Assembly (NCBI GenBank): GCA_025456205.1
Contig: JALOLA010000007.1
Location: forward strand, 1-49,054
Length of the DNA stretch: 49,054 bases
From: Acidobacteriota bacterium
GTDB lineage: Bacteria; Acidobacteriota; Aminicenantia; UBA2199
Direction of reading: 5' to 3'
The position numbers were made by a program, and so were the translations under genes. Each line of letters opens with the position of its first letter. Position 1 is the first letter of the stretch. Positions 26,490-35,054 of this stretch are shown here, one piece after another. Under the pieces are notes generated by a model. It worked only from the letters and a program-made list of their open reading frames with translations, did no database searches and had not been told where the DNA came from.

Positions 26490-27227
26490 GTGCCACCGGT
26501 CCTGGAGGTGAAGGACCTGACCGTGCGCTTCAACGGCAACTTGGCGCTGGACCGCATCAGCTTCACCATCGAGAAGGAAGCGATCATCGCCGTGATCGGG
26601 CCCAACGGCTCGGGCAAGACCACCCTGCTGAAGGCCATCCTCGGCCTCGTCCCCTGCCAGGGCCAGGTCCGCCTCTTCTCCCGGCCGTTGCGCCAGGTAC
26701 TCCCGCAGGTGGGCTATGTGCCGCAGCGCTTCGCCTTCGACAGCTCGTTCCCGCTGACGGTCGAGGAATTCATCAATCTCACCTGCCGTACGCCGGAAAA
26801 GCTCCCGCTGCACGGGGTGCTCGACGAAGTGGGCATGACCGAGTTCAAGGGCAAGCTGATCGGCGAGCTGTCCGGGGGACAATTGCAGCGCGTGCTGCTG
26901 GCCCATGCCCTGCTGCACCGCCCGCGCATCCTCTTCCTCGACGAGGCGACCAGCGGCATCGACATCGAGGGCCAGAGCGATTTCTATTCCACCATCCAGC
27001 GCCTGAACCGCGAGCACGGCGTGACCGTGATGATGGTCTCCCATGAGATCAGCATGGTGTACAAGTTCACCGACCGCATCATCTGCCTGAACCGCGACCT
27101 GGTGTCCCACGGCGAGACGCGCATTGCCCTCACCGCAGAGGTCCTGAAAAAGCTTTACGGGGACAACGCCGACCTGAAGAGCCACGATCATGACGCCCAC
27201 GCCGGGCATGCGGAGCCCCATGCCTGA
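26490..27227 (+). CDS. znuC: Zinc ABC transporter ATP-binding protein (ZnuC-like)
   Basis: The protein is 245 aa with a GTG start. It has Walker A GPNGSGKTTLL, Q-loop VPQRFAF, signature LSGGQLQRVLLAHAL, Walker B ILFLDEATSGID and the switch histidine MMVSHEI. Its C-terminus is His-rich (HDHDAHAGHAEPH), unusual for an ATPase and consistent with metal handling on the cytoplasmic side. It begins 3 bp after znuA and its last 8 bp overlap znuB. The usual family name ZnuC/MntB-type covers zinc and manganese importers. Confidence 0.92.
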   Translation: MPPVLEVKDLTVRFNGNLALDRISFTIEKEAIIAVIGPNGSGKTTLLKAILGLVPCQGQVRLFSRPLRQVLPQVGYVPQRFAFDSSFPLTVEEFINLTCRTPEKLPLHGVLDEVGMTEFKGKLIGELSGGQLQRVLLAHALLHRPRILFLDEATSGIDIEGQSDFYSTIQRLNREHGVTVMMVSHEISMVYKFTDRIICLNRDLVSHGETRIALTAEVLKKLYGDNADLKSHDHDAHAGHAEPHA

Positions 27228-28074
27228 CCTGCTGCTGCTGCCGTTCATGCAGCGTGCCATCCTCGCCGGCCTGGTGCTGGGCCTCCTTCTCTCCTACCTG
27301 GGCATCTTCGTCACCCTGCGCAAAATGGCTTTCTTCAGCGACGGCATCGCCCACGCCGCCCTGGCCGGCGCCGCCATCGGCCTGCTGACCCGCTTCAGCC
27401 CGCTGCTATCGGCGCTGGCCTTCAGCATGCTGCTGGCCGCCCTGGTCTACTGGCTGGAAAAGAAGAGCAGCCTGTCCAGCGACGCCATCATCGGCATCAT
27501 GTTCACCAGCGGCATGGCGCTGGGAGTGGTGCTGATCAGCCTGCGCCCGGGATACCAGCCCGAGCTGATCAGCTATCTCTTCGGCAACATCCTGGCCATC
27601 CGCCGCGTCGACCTGGCCCTGATCATCGTCCTGGCCGCCGTCATCCTGGCCTTCATCTTCAGCCACAAGCGCAAGCTGACGCTGCTGGCCCTGGACCGCG
27701 AAATGGCCTGCATGGCGGGCATCAACCCCGACCTGTACGAACTGCTGCTGTACATCATGCTGTCCTGCGCCCTGGTGCTGGGCATCCGCATCCTGGGTGT
27801 CATCCTGGTCAGCGCCATCCTGATCATCCCCGTATCGACCGCCCGCCTGCTCAGCCGCTCCTTCAAGACGCTGACCTGGCTGACCGTGCTGATCGCCGAG
27901 TTCACGGTCATGGCCGGCCTGGTCCTGTCCTACTTCCTGGACCTGCCCACCGGCGCGGTGATCGTGCTGACCGGCAGCACCATCTTCTCCCTGGCCTTCC
28001 TTGCCGCCGCGCTGCGCAAGCGGTCCCTCCGGCTTGCCGGCGGCGGCCATGGAAAGCAAGGCCGCAGCGAATGA
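27220..28074 (+). CDS. znuB: Zinc ABC transporter permease (ZnuB-like)
   Basis: The protein is about 284 aa with eight or nine membrane helices. The family stretch FFSDGIAHAALAGAAIG, followed by the EAA-like loop DREMACMAGINP, shows it is an ABC-3 permease. It forms the membrane channel with ZnuC. I use the ATG at 27220, which has a CGGAG box and overlaps the znuC stop; upstream starts at 27190 or 27208 would only lengthen a hydrophilic N-terminus. The gene ends before the secreted CARDB-like protein, which has its own ribosome-binding site. Confidence 0.9.
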   Translation: MPDLLLLPFMQRAILAGLVLGLLLSYLGIFVTLRKMAFFSDGIAHAALAGAAIGLLTRFSPLLSALAFSMLLAALVYWLEKKSSLSSDAIIGIMFTSGMALGVVLISLRPGYQPELISYLFGNILAIRRVDLALIIVLAAVILAFIFSHKRKLTLLALDREMACMAGINPDLYELLLYIMLSCALVLGIRILGVILVSAILIIPVSTARLLSRSFKTLTWLTVLIAEFTVMAGLVLSYFLDLPTGAVIVLTGSTIFSLAFLAAALRKRSLRLAGGGHGKQGRSE

Positions 28075-28124
28075 GATAATCCGCAGCAGGGTCGTATTTA
28101 TTCAATGGCAGAAAGGAGAACAGT

Positions 28125-28622
28125 ATGAAAAAAAAGATCTGCATAGTTCTATTCATGGCCGCATGGTTGGCGTTTCCCGCTTTCTTCCTGGGCGGCGTTC
28201 CCGACCAGGCGAAGCCGCAGGCGCAGGTCCAGGTGAGTCAGGCGCACCTACTGCTGCGCCCCGACCTGGCCATCGAAAAGATCTGGATCGTCAAGGCGGG
28301 CTTTACGACTGTTGCGGTTCCTCCCCAACCGGTGACGGTATTGAAAAAGGGTCAAAAATACCTTTTCTACTGCAGGTACAAGAACACCGGCAGAAGCCTG
28401 AACGGGGTCTGGAAGCTCGGCTACTATATCGACGGCCAGATGGTATGGAACCAGTATTGGGGGAACGTCCCGGCCGGGGGGGTTCAGATCAGGCATATCG
28501 AGTATGTCCCGACGACGACCGGCGCCCACACCTATATGTGCCGCCTCGATTACGACCAGGAGGTCGCAGAACAGAACGAGACCAACAACAAGGCCCAGAT
28601 CGCCTTCACGGTCATCCAGTAA
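28125..28622 (+). CDS. Secreted CARDB-domain-like protein
   Basis: The protein is 165 aa with a clear Sec signal (KKKICIVLFMAAWLAFPAFFLGG, cleavage near residue 24). The rest is a single beta-sandwich. The pattern KYLFYCRYKNTGRS...WKLGYYIDGQ and the closing NETNNKAQIAFTV, with DxxxxVxExNETNN, is the mark of CARDB (APHP) domains, which bind surfaces or polysaccharides. Two Cys residues may form one disulfide. A strong AGAAAGGAGA box lies upstream. It is 50 bp after znuB and may be read through from the zinc operon, but a zinc link is not shown. Confidence 0.8.
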   Translation: MKKKICIVLFMAAWLAFPAFFLGGVPDQAKPQAQVQVSQAHLLLRPDLAIEKIWIVKAGFTTVAVPPQPVTVLKKGQKYLFYCRYKNTGRSLNGVWKLGYYIDGQMVWNQYWGNVPAGGVQIRHIEYVPTTTGAHTYMCRLDYDQEVAEQNETNNKAQIAFTVIQ

Positions 28623-28647
28623 CCCATAGGCAGTTCGCATGTTCGGA

Positions 28648-28676
28648 TTGACAGTTTTCAGGATGAATGCTATAAT
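28648..28676 (+). promoter_or_regulatory. Consensus sigma-70 promoter of tRNA-Asn
   Basis: Perfect TTGACA and perfect TATAAT are 17 bp apart, 11 bp before the tRNA. With this window's other promoters it defines the housekeeping consensus of the genome. Confidence 0.8.
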
Positions 28677-28687
28677 TCCATTCGGGT

Positions 28688-28760
28688 TCCTCAGTAGCTC
28701 AATCGGCAGAGCGGATGGCTGTTAACCATTAGGTTGGGGGTTCAAGTCCCTCCTGAGGAG
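28688..28760 (+). tRNA. tRNA-Asn (anticodon GTT)
   Basis: The 73-nt gene has acceptor stem TCCTCAG/CTGAGGA, D loop AGCTCAATCGGCAGAGC, anticodon GTT in CTGTTAA, T arm GGGTTCAAGTCCC and discriminator G. A CCA end is encoded at 28761-28763, followed by a run of seven T. Confidence 0.96.
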
Positions 28761-28810
28761 CCATTTTTTTGAACTTCCGGTCCGATCTTTCAGTCCCAGT
28801 CATGCTTCTT

Positions 28811-28838
28811 TTGCAAATCCGGGAAAATCGCATATAAT
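28811..28838 (+). promoter_or_regulatory. Predicted leaderless promoter of the RlmI-like gene
   Basis: TTGCAA and a perfect TATAAT are 16 bp apart. Six bases separate the hexamer from the ATG at 28845, and there is no ribosome-binding sequence. Confidence 0.6.
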
Positions 28839-28844
28839 GGCCGC

Positions 28845-30035
28845 ATGGCGGTGGATTACAAAAAGCTTTTCTTGAAGCCCCACGAGGAGAAGCGCATCCT
28901 CGACGGCGAATTCTGGGCCTATGACAACGAGATCCGCGGCAGCCTGAAGGCCTTTCATCCCGGCGAGCTCTGCCGCCTGTACTCCTCCGAGGAGATGTAC
29001 ATCGCCACCGGCTACGTCAATCCCCTGTCGACCATCGCCTTCCGCGTGCTGAGCTACGACCCCGAGGCGCTGATAGACCGAGACTTCCTGCGCCGGCGCA
29101 TCCTGGAGGCCGACCGCCAGCGCCTGGCCCTGCGCCCGCAGAACGCCTATTACCGGCTGGCCTACGCCGAGGCCGATTTCCTGCCCGGGCTGGTCATCGA
29201 CCGCTTCGACGACTATTTCATCATCCAGGTCACCACCGCCGGCATGGAGAATTTCAAGGACGACGTCTTCGCCGTCATCGGCGAGATGTATCCCGGCGCC
29301 GTGCTGGTCGAGAAATCCTTGGCGAGCGCCCGCGAGAAGGAGGGGCTGCCGCTCTGCAACCGCATGGCCGCGGCCGGCGCCCCGGAAGAGAAAGTCATCG
29401 AGGTCAATGGCCTGAAGTTCCGCGTCGATTTTCTCAAGAGCCAGAAGACGGGCTTTTTCCTCGACCAGCGCGACAACTACATGCTGCTGGCGCCCATCGC
29501 CGCGGGCAAGGAGGTCCTGGACGCCTTCGCCTATGCCGGCGCCTGGGGACTGCACGCCTGCCGCTTCGGGGCCCGGCACGTCGAGTTCCTCGAGATCTCC
29601 GGCGAGTACCTGAAGCAGGCCCGGGAGAACGCCGCCCTGAACGGCTTCGCCGCCGACCGCCTTTCCTTCGTCCAGGACGACGCCATCAAGGTGCTCAAGG
29701 AGATGAGCAAGGCAGGCATCCTCAAGGACATCGTCATCCTCGATCCGCCGGCCTTCGTCAAGTCCCGCGCCAAGCTGCTGGAGGCCAAGCGCGGCTACAA
29801 GGAGATCAACCTGCGGGCGCTGAAGATGGTCCGCCCGGGAGGCTACCTGGTCAGCTGCTCCTGCTCGCATTTCCTGCCCCGTGACGAGTTTATCGAGGTG
29901 ATCCATGACGCCGCGCGCGACGCCCGCCGCCGCATCAAGCTGATCGAGCTGAAAAGCCAGCCCTACGACCATGCCGTGCTCCTGCCGCTGTTCCAGTCCG
30001 AGTATCTCAAGTGCGCCTTGTTCTATGTATATTAA
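28845..30035 (+). CDS. RlmI-like 23S rRNA (cytosine-C5)-methyltransferase family protein
   Basis: The protein is 396 aa, the length of the RlmI family. An N-terminal PUA-like domain (LKPHEEKRILDGEFWAYDNEI) precedes LPGLVIDRFDDYFIIQ and the SAM-binding Rossmann domain (KTGFFLDQRDNY, then VLDAFAYAGAWGLHACRFGA). The catalytic motif ILDPPAFVKS and VSCSCSHFLPRDEF complete it. In E. coli, RlmI methylates C1962 of 23S rRNA; this gene has every motif of that family, but the exact site is unproven. The start codon at 28845 fits the leaderless promoter. A palindrome lies 15 bp beyond the stop. Confidence 0.9.
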   Translation: MAVDYKKLFLKPHEEKRILDGEFWAYDNEIRGSLKAFHPGELCRLYSSEEMYIATGYVNPLSTIAFRVLSYDPEALIDRDFLRRRILEADRQRLALRPQNAYYRLAYAEADFLPGLVIDRFDDYFIIQVTTAGMENFKDDVFAVIGEMYPGAVLVEKSLASAREKEGLPLCNRMAAAGAPEEKVIEVNGLKFRVDFLKSQKTGFFLDQRDNYMLLAPIAAGKEVLDAFAYAGAWGLHACRFGARHVEFLEISGEYLKQARENAALNGFAADRLSFVQDDAIKVLKEMSKAGILKDIVILDPPAFVKSRAKLLEAKRGYKEINLRALKMVRPGGYLVSCSCSHFLPRDEFIEVIHDAARDARRRIKLIELKSQPYDHAVLLPLFQSEYLKCALFYVY

Positions 30036-30049
30036 AACAAATTGGATAT

Positions 30050-30082
30050 ATGTAGGGGCGGGTTTCAAACCCGCCCGTACAT
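30050..30082 (+). repeat. Palindromic GGGCGGGTTT-type intergenic hairpin
   Basis: GGGCGGGTTT, one central base and AAACCCGCCC form a 10-bp perfect stem, with ATGTA/TACAT outer arms. Hairpins of this sequence type recur in the intergenic DNA of many bacterial phyla. It lies after the RlmI-like gene and before the radical SAM gene and could end or protect the transcript; there is no T-run. Confidence 0.75.
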
Positions 30083-30094
30083 GAAGAAGATGCA

Positions 30095-31063
30095 ATGACA
30101 ATACACGATCAAATCCATCAAACGAAACACATTTTCGGCCCCGTGCCTTCGAGGCGCCTGGGCATCTCCCTGGGCCTGGACATCATCCCTTTCAAGACCT
30201 GCAGCCTGGACTGCCTGTACTGCGAATGCGGCCGTACCTCCCGGCTGACCTGCGAGCGGCAGAGTTTTTTCCCGCCGCAGCGCCTGCTGGATGAGCTTAA
30301 GGCGGCGCTGCCCGCCATCCCCCGCCTCGACTTCATCACCTTTTCCGGCTCCGGGGAACCGACGCTGAACTCCGACCTGGGCGGACTGATCGCCGAGATC
30401 GGCCAGCTCGGCGCCGCCCCGATCGCAGTGCTGACCAACGGCACCCTGCTCGGCCGTGCCGATGTCCGCCGGGAGTTGCTGGGGGCCGACGTCGTGCTGC
30501 CCTCTCTCGACGCGGCCCTGGGTTCCAGCTTCGCCCGCATCAACCAGCCGTGCCCGGGGCTGGACCTGCAGGGCATGATCGCCGGCATGGAGGCCTTCCG
30601 CCGCGAATACGCCGGCAGGATCTGGATGGAGGTATTCATCCTCAAGGGTATCAACGACAACGACGCCGACCTGGCGGCGCTGCGGGAGGCCCTGCTGCGC
30701 ATCCGCCCCGACAAGGTGCAGCTGAACACCCTGGACCGCCCGCCGGCCTACCCGGGCGTCGAGTCCGCGGATTTCACCCTCCTGGAGAGCGTGCGCCGGC
30801 GCTGGCCCGGGCTGCCGGTGGAGATCATCAAGCGCGCCGGGCGCCGCGAAGAGATCCCGGCGTTCAGCCTCAACCTGGAGAACAGCCTGCTCAACACCAT
30901 CCGCCGGCGGCCGCTGACCCTGGACGACCTGGTCGCCCTTACCGCCAAGGACGAGGATGAACTGCGCCGCTACCTGGATATCCTGGAACGGGAAAAAAAG
31001 ATCCGTCCGGTGATCGAGGGCGGGCATATTTTTTATCGCCTGTGGCCTTCCGGAGAGAACTGA
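30095..31063 (+). CDS. Radical SAM protein, COG0731/Tyw1-like
   Basis: The protein is 322 aa. The opening FGPVPSRRLGISLGLDI is followed by C36-S-L-D-C40-L-Y-C43, the canonical CX3CX2C cluster site. TFSGSGEPTLNSDLG and LTNGTLL continue, the layout of the COG0731 family related to Tyw1. The last 100 residues carry a winged-helix-like domain (TIRRRPLTLDDLVALTAKDEDELRRYLDILE). The substrate is unknown; relatives modify tRNA or use unrecognised small molecules. No strong ribosome-binding site precedes the ATG. The gene ends 6 bp before the convergent sulfatase-like gene. Confidence 0.87.
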   Translation: MTIHDQIHQTKHIFGPVPSRRLGISLGLDIIPFKTCSLDCLYCECGRTSRLTCERQSFFPPQRLLDELKAALPAIPRLDFITFSGSGEPTLNSDLGGLIAEIGQLGAAPIAVLTNGTLLGRADVRRELLGADVVLPSLDAALGSSFARINQPCPGLDLQGMIAGMEAFRREYAGRIWMEVFILKGINDNDADLAALREALLRIRPDKVQLNTLDRPPAYPGVESADFTLLESVRRRWPGLPVEIIKRAGRREEIPAFSLNLENSLLNTIRRRPLTLDDLVALTAKDEDELRRYLDILEREKKIRPVIEGGHIFYRLWPSGEN

Positions 31064-31069
31064 GACGAA

Positions 31070-33073
31070 CTAGTCGATCCGTTCCTTGATGCGGCCGTTG
31101 CGCAGGATGATGAACTTGTCTCCGAAGAGCTCCAGCAGCTTGCGCTTCAGCCCCAACAGCTCGGGGTCGCGGACGTCTTCCCTGGCCACCGGCCTTTCGT
31201 CCAGGTACCACTCCTCCTGGAAACCCCGGTCTCCTGGCATGTGGACGTATTTCCTGTGGTTGAGCTGCACGCCGCGGTGCTTGGCCTGGATCATGACGTC
31301 CTTGAACTCCTTCTTCAGCACGATCTCCCCCGTTCCGGGGACCAGCTCGATGACCTTCATGATCCCCGGGTAGGCCATGCGCACCCGGTCCTTGATGTAG
31401 GGCGTCTCGGGAGTGTACCACAGCTCGGTCTCCATATAGGCCGGGTAGCCGGAGAAGGGGCCGCCGCGCATGACCGGCAGCAGCGAACGGCCCTTGAAGG
31501 TGGAGGGCGGCCGGATGCCGGCCAGGTCGAGGATGGTGGGGGCGATGTCGATGTCGCGCACGGTCGGGACGATGCGCCGGCCCGCGAAGCTCTCGTAGGG
31601 CGAGCAGACGCCGAAGGTCATGCCGTTGGAAAAGGGGCCGCGCAGGTGGTCGCCGTGGCCGGTGCCGTAGCCGTTCTCATAGAGGCTTTCGCCGTGGTCG
31701 GAAAAAATGACGATGATGGTGTTCTTTTCCAGGCCGCTCTTTTTCAGGAACGTCAGCATCTCCCCCACCTGGTCATCGAACATGCGCACCGCCCCGTCAT
31801 AGAGGGCGACGACCTGCTCCCTGTCCGCCGGGCTGATATCGAAGCCCGAGTAGGTCTTCATCATGTCGACCTTGCGGTACTTGTGCGGGCCGCGGTACGA
31901 CTTGTCGGCGTAGAGCTGGTAGTACGGATACTGGCTGCCGTAGGGGAAATGGGTGTTGGAGCTGAAATAGAACATGAAGAAGGGCTTGCCGGACTTCACC
32001 GCGTTGCGGATGAACTTCTTGCTGGTATGGGTCACGTAGTAGGGGTCGATGTTCAGCGGCATCAGCCACATCACCGGGAAGAGGCGGCGGCCGACGGGGT
32101 TGATGAGGACGCTGAGCAGGGAATAATGGAATTCCAGGCAGCGCTGGCGGATCAGGTTCTGCAGGGTGAGGCTCGGCGCCTGGATGTGGTCGAAGCCGAA
32201 GCCCAGGCGGGCGAAGATATCCCCGGCGAAATCGCTGATCATGCCCGTGTCGTAGCCGGAGCGCTTCAGGGCCTGCACCAGCGTGGGCAGCTTCAGTTCC
32301 AGTTCCTCGGGCCTGGGGAACATGTGGCGCACCTGGTGGTCGGGCGGAAAATTCGATGTGAGGACGGATGTGAACGAGGAGAAGGTGCGGGCCAGGGACG
32401 ACTTGGCGTTGAGAAAATTGGCGCCGCGCGCCAGCAGGCGGTCGATGTTGGGCGTGGGGCGGTGATAACCGTTGTGGGAAAGATGGTCGGGGCGCAACGA
32501 GTCGCTGCCCAGCACCAGGATGTTGGGACGTCCGCCGGTGCCCTGGGCCTGGACAGCGGCGGTCCGGAAGGGGTAAACGAAGGCCGCTATCGCGGCGATG
32601 ACGGCCAGCCCCTGCAGCGGACGCCTCTTCCTCCAGGCGACCGCCATGATCGCCAGCGGCAGCAGCGTGTGGACCGTCCACAGGGGGAGCGTGTCGGTGA
32701 TGAAGACCTGCAGCTTCATCAGCAGCCCGCCCTTGGCATAGAGTGGCTCGACGAAAAGCTGGGGCGACACCTTGATCGCCCGCAGCAGGAACCATGACCA
32801 GATGAAGAGATGGAAGAGGAGGATGAAGCCGCGGCGCTCGATGCGCAGCTGCCAGGAGAACAGGGCGATGAACAGCGCGACCAGGCCGTACACCAGCATG
32901 ATCTTCAGGTTAAAGAACAGGATGATCGTTTTGAAGCCGCCGGTGATGATCTTCTCCGCAGCCGGGTCGCGGACGCCCATGTAGGAAAAATTAAAAAAAA
33001 GAATAAAGGAGAGGACGAAAAGGATGGCGGCCAGGGACAGGCCGATGCCGAGATGTTTTTTAACGGTTGTCAT
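31070..33073 (-). CDS. Membrane-anchored alkaline-phosphatase/sulfatase-superfamily enzyme
   Basis: The protein is 667 aa. About five N-terminal membrane helices (residues 5-170) precede the periplasmic catalytic domain. Metal-site residues are visible as LGSDSLRPDHLSHNGYHR (first metal), DHGESLYENGYGTGHGDH (second metal) and NTHFPYG. The nucleophile region reads SSLARTFSSFTSVLTS, which lacks the C/S-X-P/A-X-R formylglycine motif of true sulfatases, so a threonine or serine nucleophile as in phosphoglycerol or phosphoethanolamine transferases is more likely. It probably acts on lipid or glycan head groups at the outer face of the inner membrane. The promoter lies at 33088-33116. Confidence 0.85.
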   Translation of the reverse strand: MTTVKKHLGIGLSLAAILFVLSFILFFNFSYMGVRDPAAEKIITGGFKTIILFFNLKIMLVYGLVALFIALFSWQLRIERRGFILLFHLFIWSWFLLRAIKVSPQLFVEPLYAKGGLLMKLQVFITDTLPLWTVHTLLPLAIMAVAWRKRRPLQGLAVIAAIAAFVYPFRTAAVQAQGTGGRPNILVLGSDSLRPDHLSHNGYHRPTPNIDRLLARGANFLNAKSSLARTFSSFTSVLTSNFPPDHQVRHMFPRPEELELKLPTLVQALKRSGYDTGMISDFAGDIFARLGFGFDHIQAPSLTLQNLIRQRCLEFHYSLLSVLINPVGRRLFPVMWLMPLNIDPYYVTHTSKKFIRNAVKSGKPFFMFYFSSNTHFPYGSQYPYYQLYADKSYRGPHKYRKVDMMKTYSGFDISPADREQVVALYDGAVRMFDDQVGEMLTFLKKSGLEKNTIIVIFSDHGESLYENGYGTGHGDHLRGPFSNGMTFGVCSPYESFAGRRIVPTVRDIDIAPTILDLAGIRPPSTFKGRSLLPVMRGGPFSGYPAYMETELWYTPETPYIKDRVRMAYPGIMKVIELVPGTGEIVLKKEFKDVMIQAKHRGVQLNHRKYVHMPGDRGFQEEWYLDERPVAREDVRDPELLGLKRKLLELFGDKFIILRNGRIKERID

Positions 33074-33087
33074 TGGCGTGAGAGCGT

Positions 33088-33116
33088 ATGGTAGCGAAAA
33101 TCGCCATCCCTGTCAA
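33088..33116 (-). promoter_or_regulatory. Predicted sigma-70 promoter of the sulfatase-superfamily gene
   Basis: On the minus strand a perfect TTGACA and a TACCAT -10 box are 17 bp apart, with the predicted start about 8 nt before the ATG at 33073. A leader with no ribosome-binding site results. Confidence 0.5.
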
Positions 33117-33129
33117 CATAATCACTAAG

Positions 33130-33365
33130 AGTGTTAGTGTTAGTGTGAGTGTTAGAAAAGACACTCAATTGCCCTTAAGACGGTAAATTTCCTGAACCTA
33201 GAATTTTTATCGGAAAATGCCTGAACGAAGAAAATCCCAGTGGTCGAACTGTTGATTAAAGCGAGAAAAATCTACGTATTCGTGTTTGCAAGAAAATAAC
33301 CGAAGTCTTCGATAACAAGAGATCGTTTTAGCATCTTCCCTAACACTATCACTAACACTAACACT
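33130..33365. repeat. Intergenic inverted hexamer-repeat pair (locus F)
   Basis: The left arm (33130-33155) and right arm (33340-33365) are 26 bp each, built of AGTGTT-type 6-bp units, and inverted with 24 of 26 positions matching. The 184-bp AT-rich spacer has no reading frame or recognisable RNA. It is the clearest example of the six loci of this type in the window. Confidence 0.75.
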
Positions 33366-33375
33366 TGCCTTGGGC

Positions 33376-34803
33376 TTACAGCCCCTTGGGCAGGCCCCGT
33401 TCACAGATCCACGCCTCCAGTTGCAGGCGCAGCTCCTCGTCGCCGGCGCTCAGCCGGGACAACAGCTCAATGGTGCCCACGTTGCGGCAGCGACATTCCG
33501 TGAGGAAATCGCGCAGGCGCCGGCAGAGCTCGGCCTCGCCGATGGTGTCGGCGAGCGCCGCGAACATCAGCGCCGGCTTCATATAGACCAGGGCCTGGTA
33601 CACCTGGATGTCGCGGTGCAGCAGCTTCAGCTTGCCGCCGTCCACGGTGACCCCGCGGCCGGCATAGCGCTTCACGTCGTCATGGAACCTTCGGCGTACC
33701 CGGGCGAACGCCTTTTCCCCGCGGCGCTCCTTCAGATACAGCAGGCTGGAATACGTCGCCAGCCCCTCGGTGATCCAATGGTCGGCGGCGGTCTCCCACG
33801 ACACGAGGCCGCCCCACCACTGGTGCGACACCTCATGGGACAGCAGGTCGCTCCAAACGTCGTCCAGCGCCAGCAGCGAACCGCACTGCGGATCGGGCCG
33901 CGTCCGCGGCTGGAGTCGATCCCAGCTTTCGTCGATGTTCAGCACGATCAGGCCGCTGTAGCTGATGCCGCCGAAATTCTTTCCGCGCCGGAACAGGATA
34001 TTCAATTCAGGCACGCCCAGCGGGCCGAAGCGCTCCGAGTAGAACGAGAGCAGCCGGGCCATTTCCGCATCGGAATAATAGCGCCGATAGTCGAAACCGT
34101 CCCAGCCATGAAGGCGCAGGGGTACGACGGCCGCCACCTGGCCCAGCGGCCGGAAGCGCCCGCAGACGAGCGACATGCCCTTGGCCTGCGGGTTGGAGAA
34201 CGAGTAGATGTTGCCGTCCGCCTCGGGCTGCACGGAACGCAGGGTGCCGCTGCCCAGGCAGTTCCAGCCGCTGGGGATGCGCATGCTCATTTCCATGGAG
34301 GCAAAATCGAGCTGGGGATGGGGATAATAGTCCGCGATGTACGAGAGGAAGCGGCAGTCATCGATCACCGCCTTGCCGCGCGGCGTGTCGGCAGCGAACG
34401 GGTCGGGCCGTGAGGGGAGCCGGCCGCTGTAGCTTAATTCCAGTTCATTCCCGGGCGGGCACTGCACCGCAAAAAGACCGGTCTCGCTGGTGAAGGGCAG
34501 GACGGTCATGGCGCCGCCGCGCACCCAGTGCAGCTGCAGCTCGTTGGCCAGCCACAGCTGCTGCATCCCGGCCGGGCCGATGAAGCTCAGCTTGGCGGTC
34601 GCGTTCAATAAATTGGAGTCGGGGTCGAAAGAGCCGTCGATGCGCAGGGCCTGCAAACGCCCATTCCCGCCCAGGGCCGGAGTCACCCCGCTGCCGGAGC
34701 CGCAAAGGACCGCGGCCAGGAATATGCCATTGAGGAACAGCGGAACGCGCAGGATGGACCTCAGCGCTCGTCCCGGCCATAACTTGCGAACTGGCTTTTC
34801 CAT
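33376..34803 (-). CDS. M1-family (gluzincin) metallopeptidase-like exported protein
   Basis: The protein is 475 aa with an N-terminal export signal or anchor (LFLNGIFLAAVLCGSG). The zinc site is HEVSHQWWG, with H323, E324 and H327, and E346 in WITEGLATYSS, 18 residues on, exactly the HEXXH-X18-E spacing of gluzincins such as aminopeptidase N. The GAMEN substrate motif of true aminopeptidases is replaced by GGISYSG, so substrate choice is uncertain. The N-terminal 300 residues form the beta saddle domain. Start: the ATG at 34803 with GGAGGAGGAAG upstream; a longer frame begins at 34854. Confidence 0.85.
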   Translation of the reverse strand: MEKPVRKLWPGRALRSILRVPLFLNGIFLAAVLCGSGSGVTPALGGNGRLQALRIDGSFDPDSNLLNATAKLSFIGPAGMQQLWLANELQLHWVRGGAMTVLPFTSETGLFAVQCPPGNELELSYSGRLPSRPDPFAADTPRGKAVIDDCRFLSYIADYYPHPQLDFASMEMSMRIPSGWNCLGSGTLRSVQPEADGNIYSFSNPQAKGMSLVCGRFRPLGQVAAVVPLRLHGWDGFDYRRYYSDAEMARLLSFYSERFGPLGVPELNILFRRGKNFGGISYSGLIVLNIDESWDRLQPRTRPDPQCGSLLALDDVWSDLLSHEVSHQWWGGLVSWETAADHWITEGLATYSSLLYLKERRGEKAFARVRRRFHDDVKRYAGRGVTVDGGKLKLLHRDIQVYQALVYMKPALMFAALADTIGEAELCRRLRDFLTECRCRNVGTIELLSRLSAGDEELRLQLEAWICERGLPKGL

Positions 34804-35019
34804 GTCTTCCTCCTCCGGCCCAAGGGCGGCCGAAGCGCTGTCGCGAAAGGCCACGCCAATGCGCTGGCGCTCCCTTCATCCAATGGGTTGACGCAGGAGA
34901 AGCCGGGCCTATTGGTAGCCAAAAGTCGTATTTTTCACTATACATCCCGGGGTGTATCTCCGTTCAGCCGATTTCCTCGCGCGGGCGCGGCCGTGAAAAT
35001 CGGCTCCCTGACGCGGCGT

Positions 35020-35048
35020 TTGACTTGGGGTGGCAAAAAAGATAAAAT
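35020..35048 (+). promoter_or_regulatory. Predicted leaderless promoter of hslVU
   Basis: TTGACT and TAAAAT are 17 bp apart, and 6 nt separate TAAAAT from the ATG at 35055. If translation instead begins at the second ATG (35067), a 12-nt leader with an AAGGA box would result. Confidence 0.6.
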
Positions 35049-35054
35049 CGGTCC

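Noticed and set aside
25665-27260. Minus-strand open frame of 531 aa opposite znuA and znuC
   Set aside because: Antisense to clear transporter genes; no recognised domain and no promoter or ribosome-binding site.
28761-28772. T-run after tRNA-Asn as an intrinsic terminator
   Set aside because: The only stem before it is the tRNA acceptor itself, and the run is followed at once by the next promoter; support is too weak to list.
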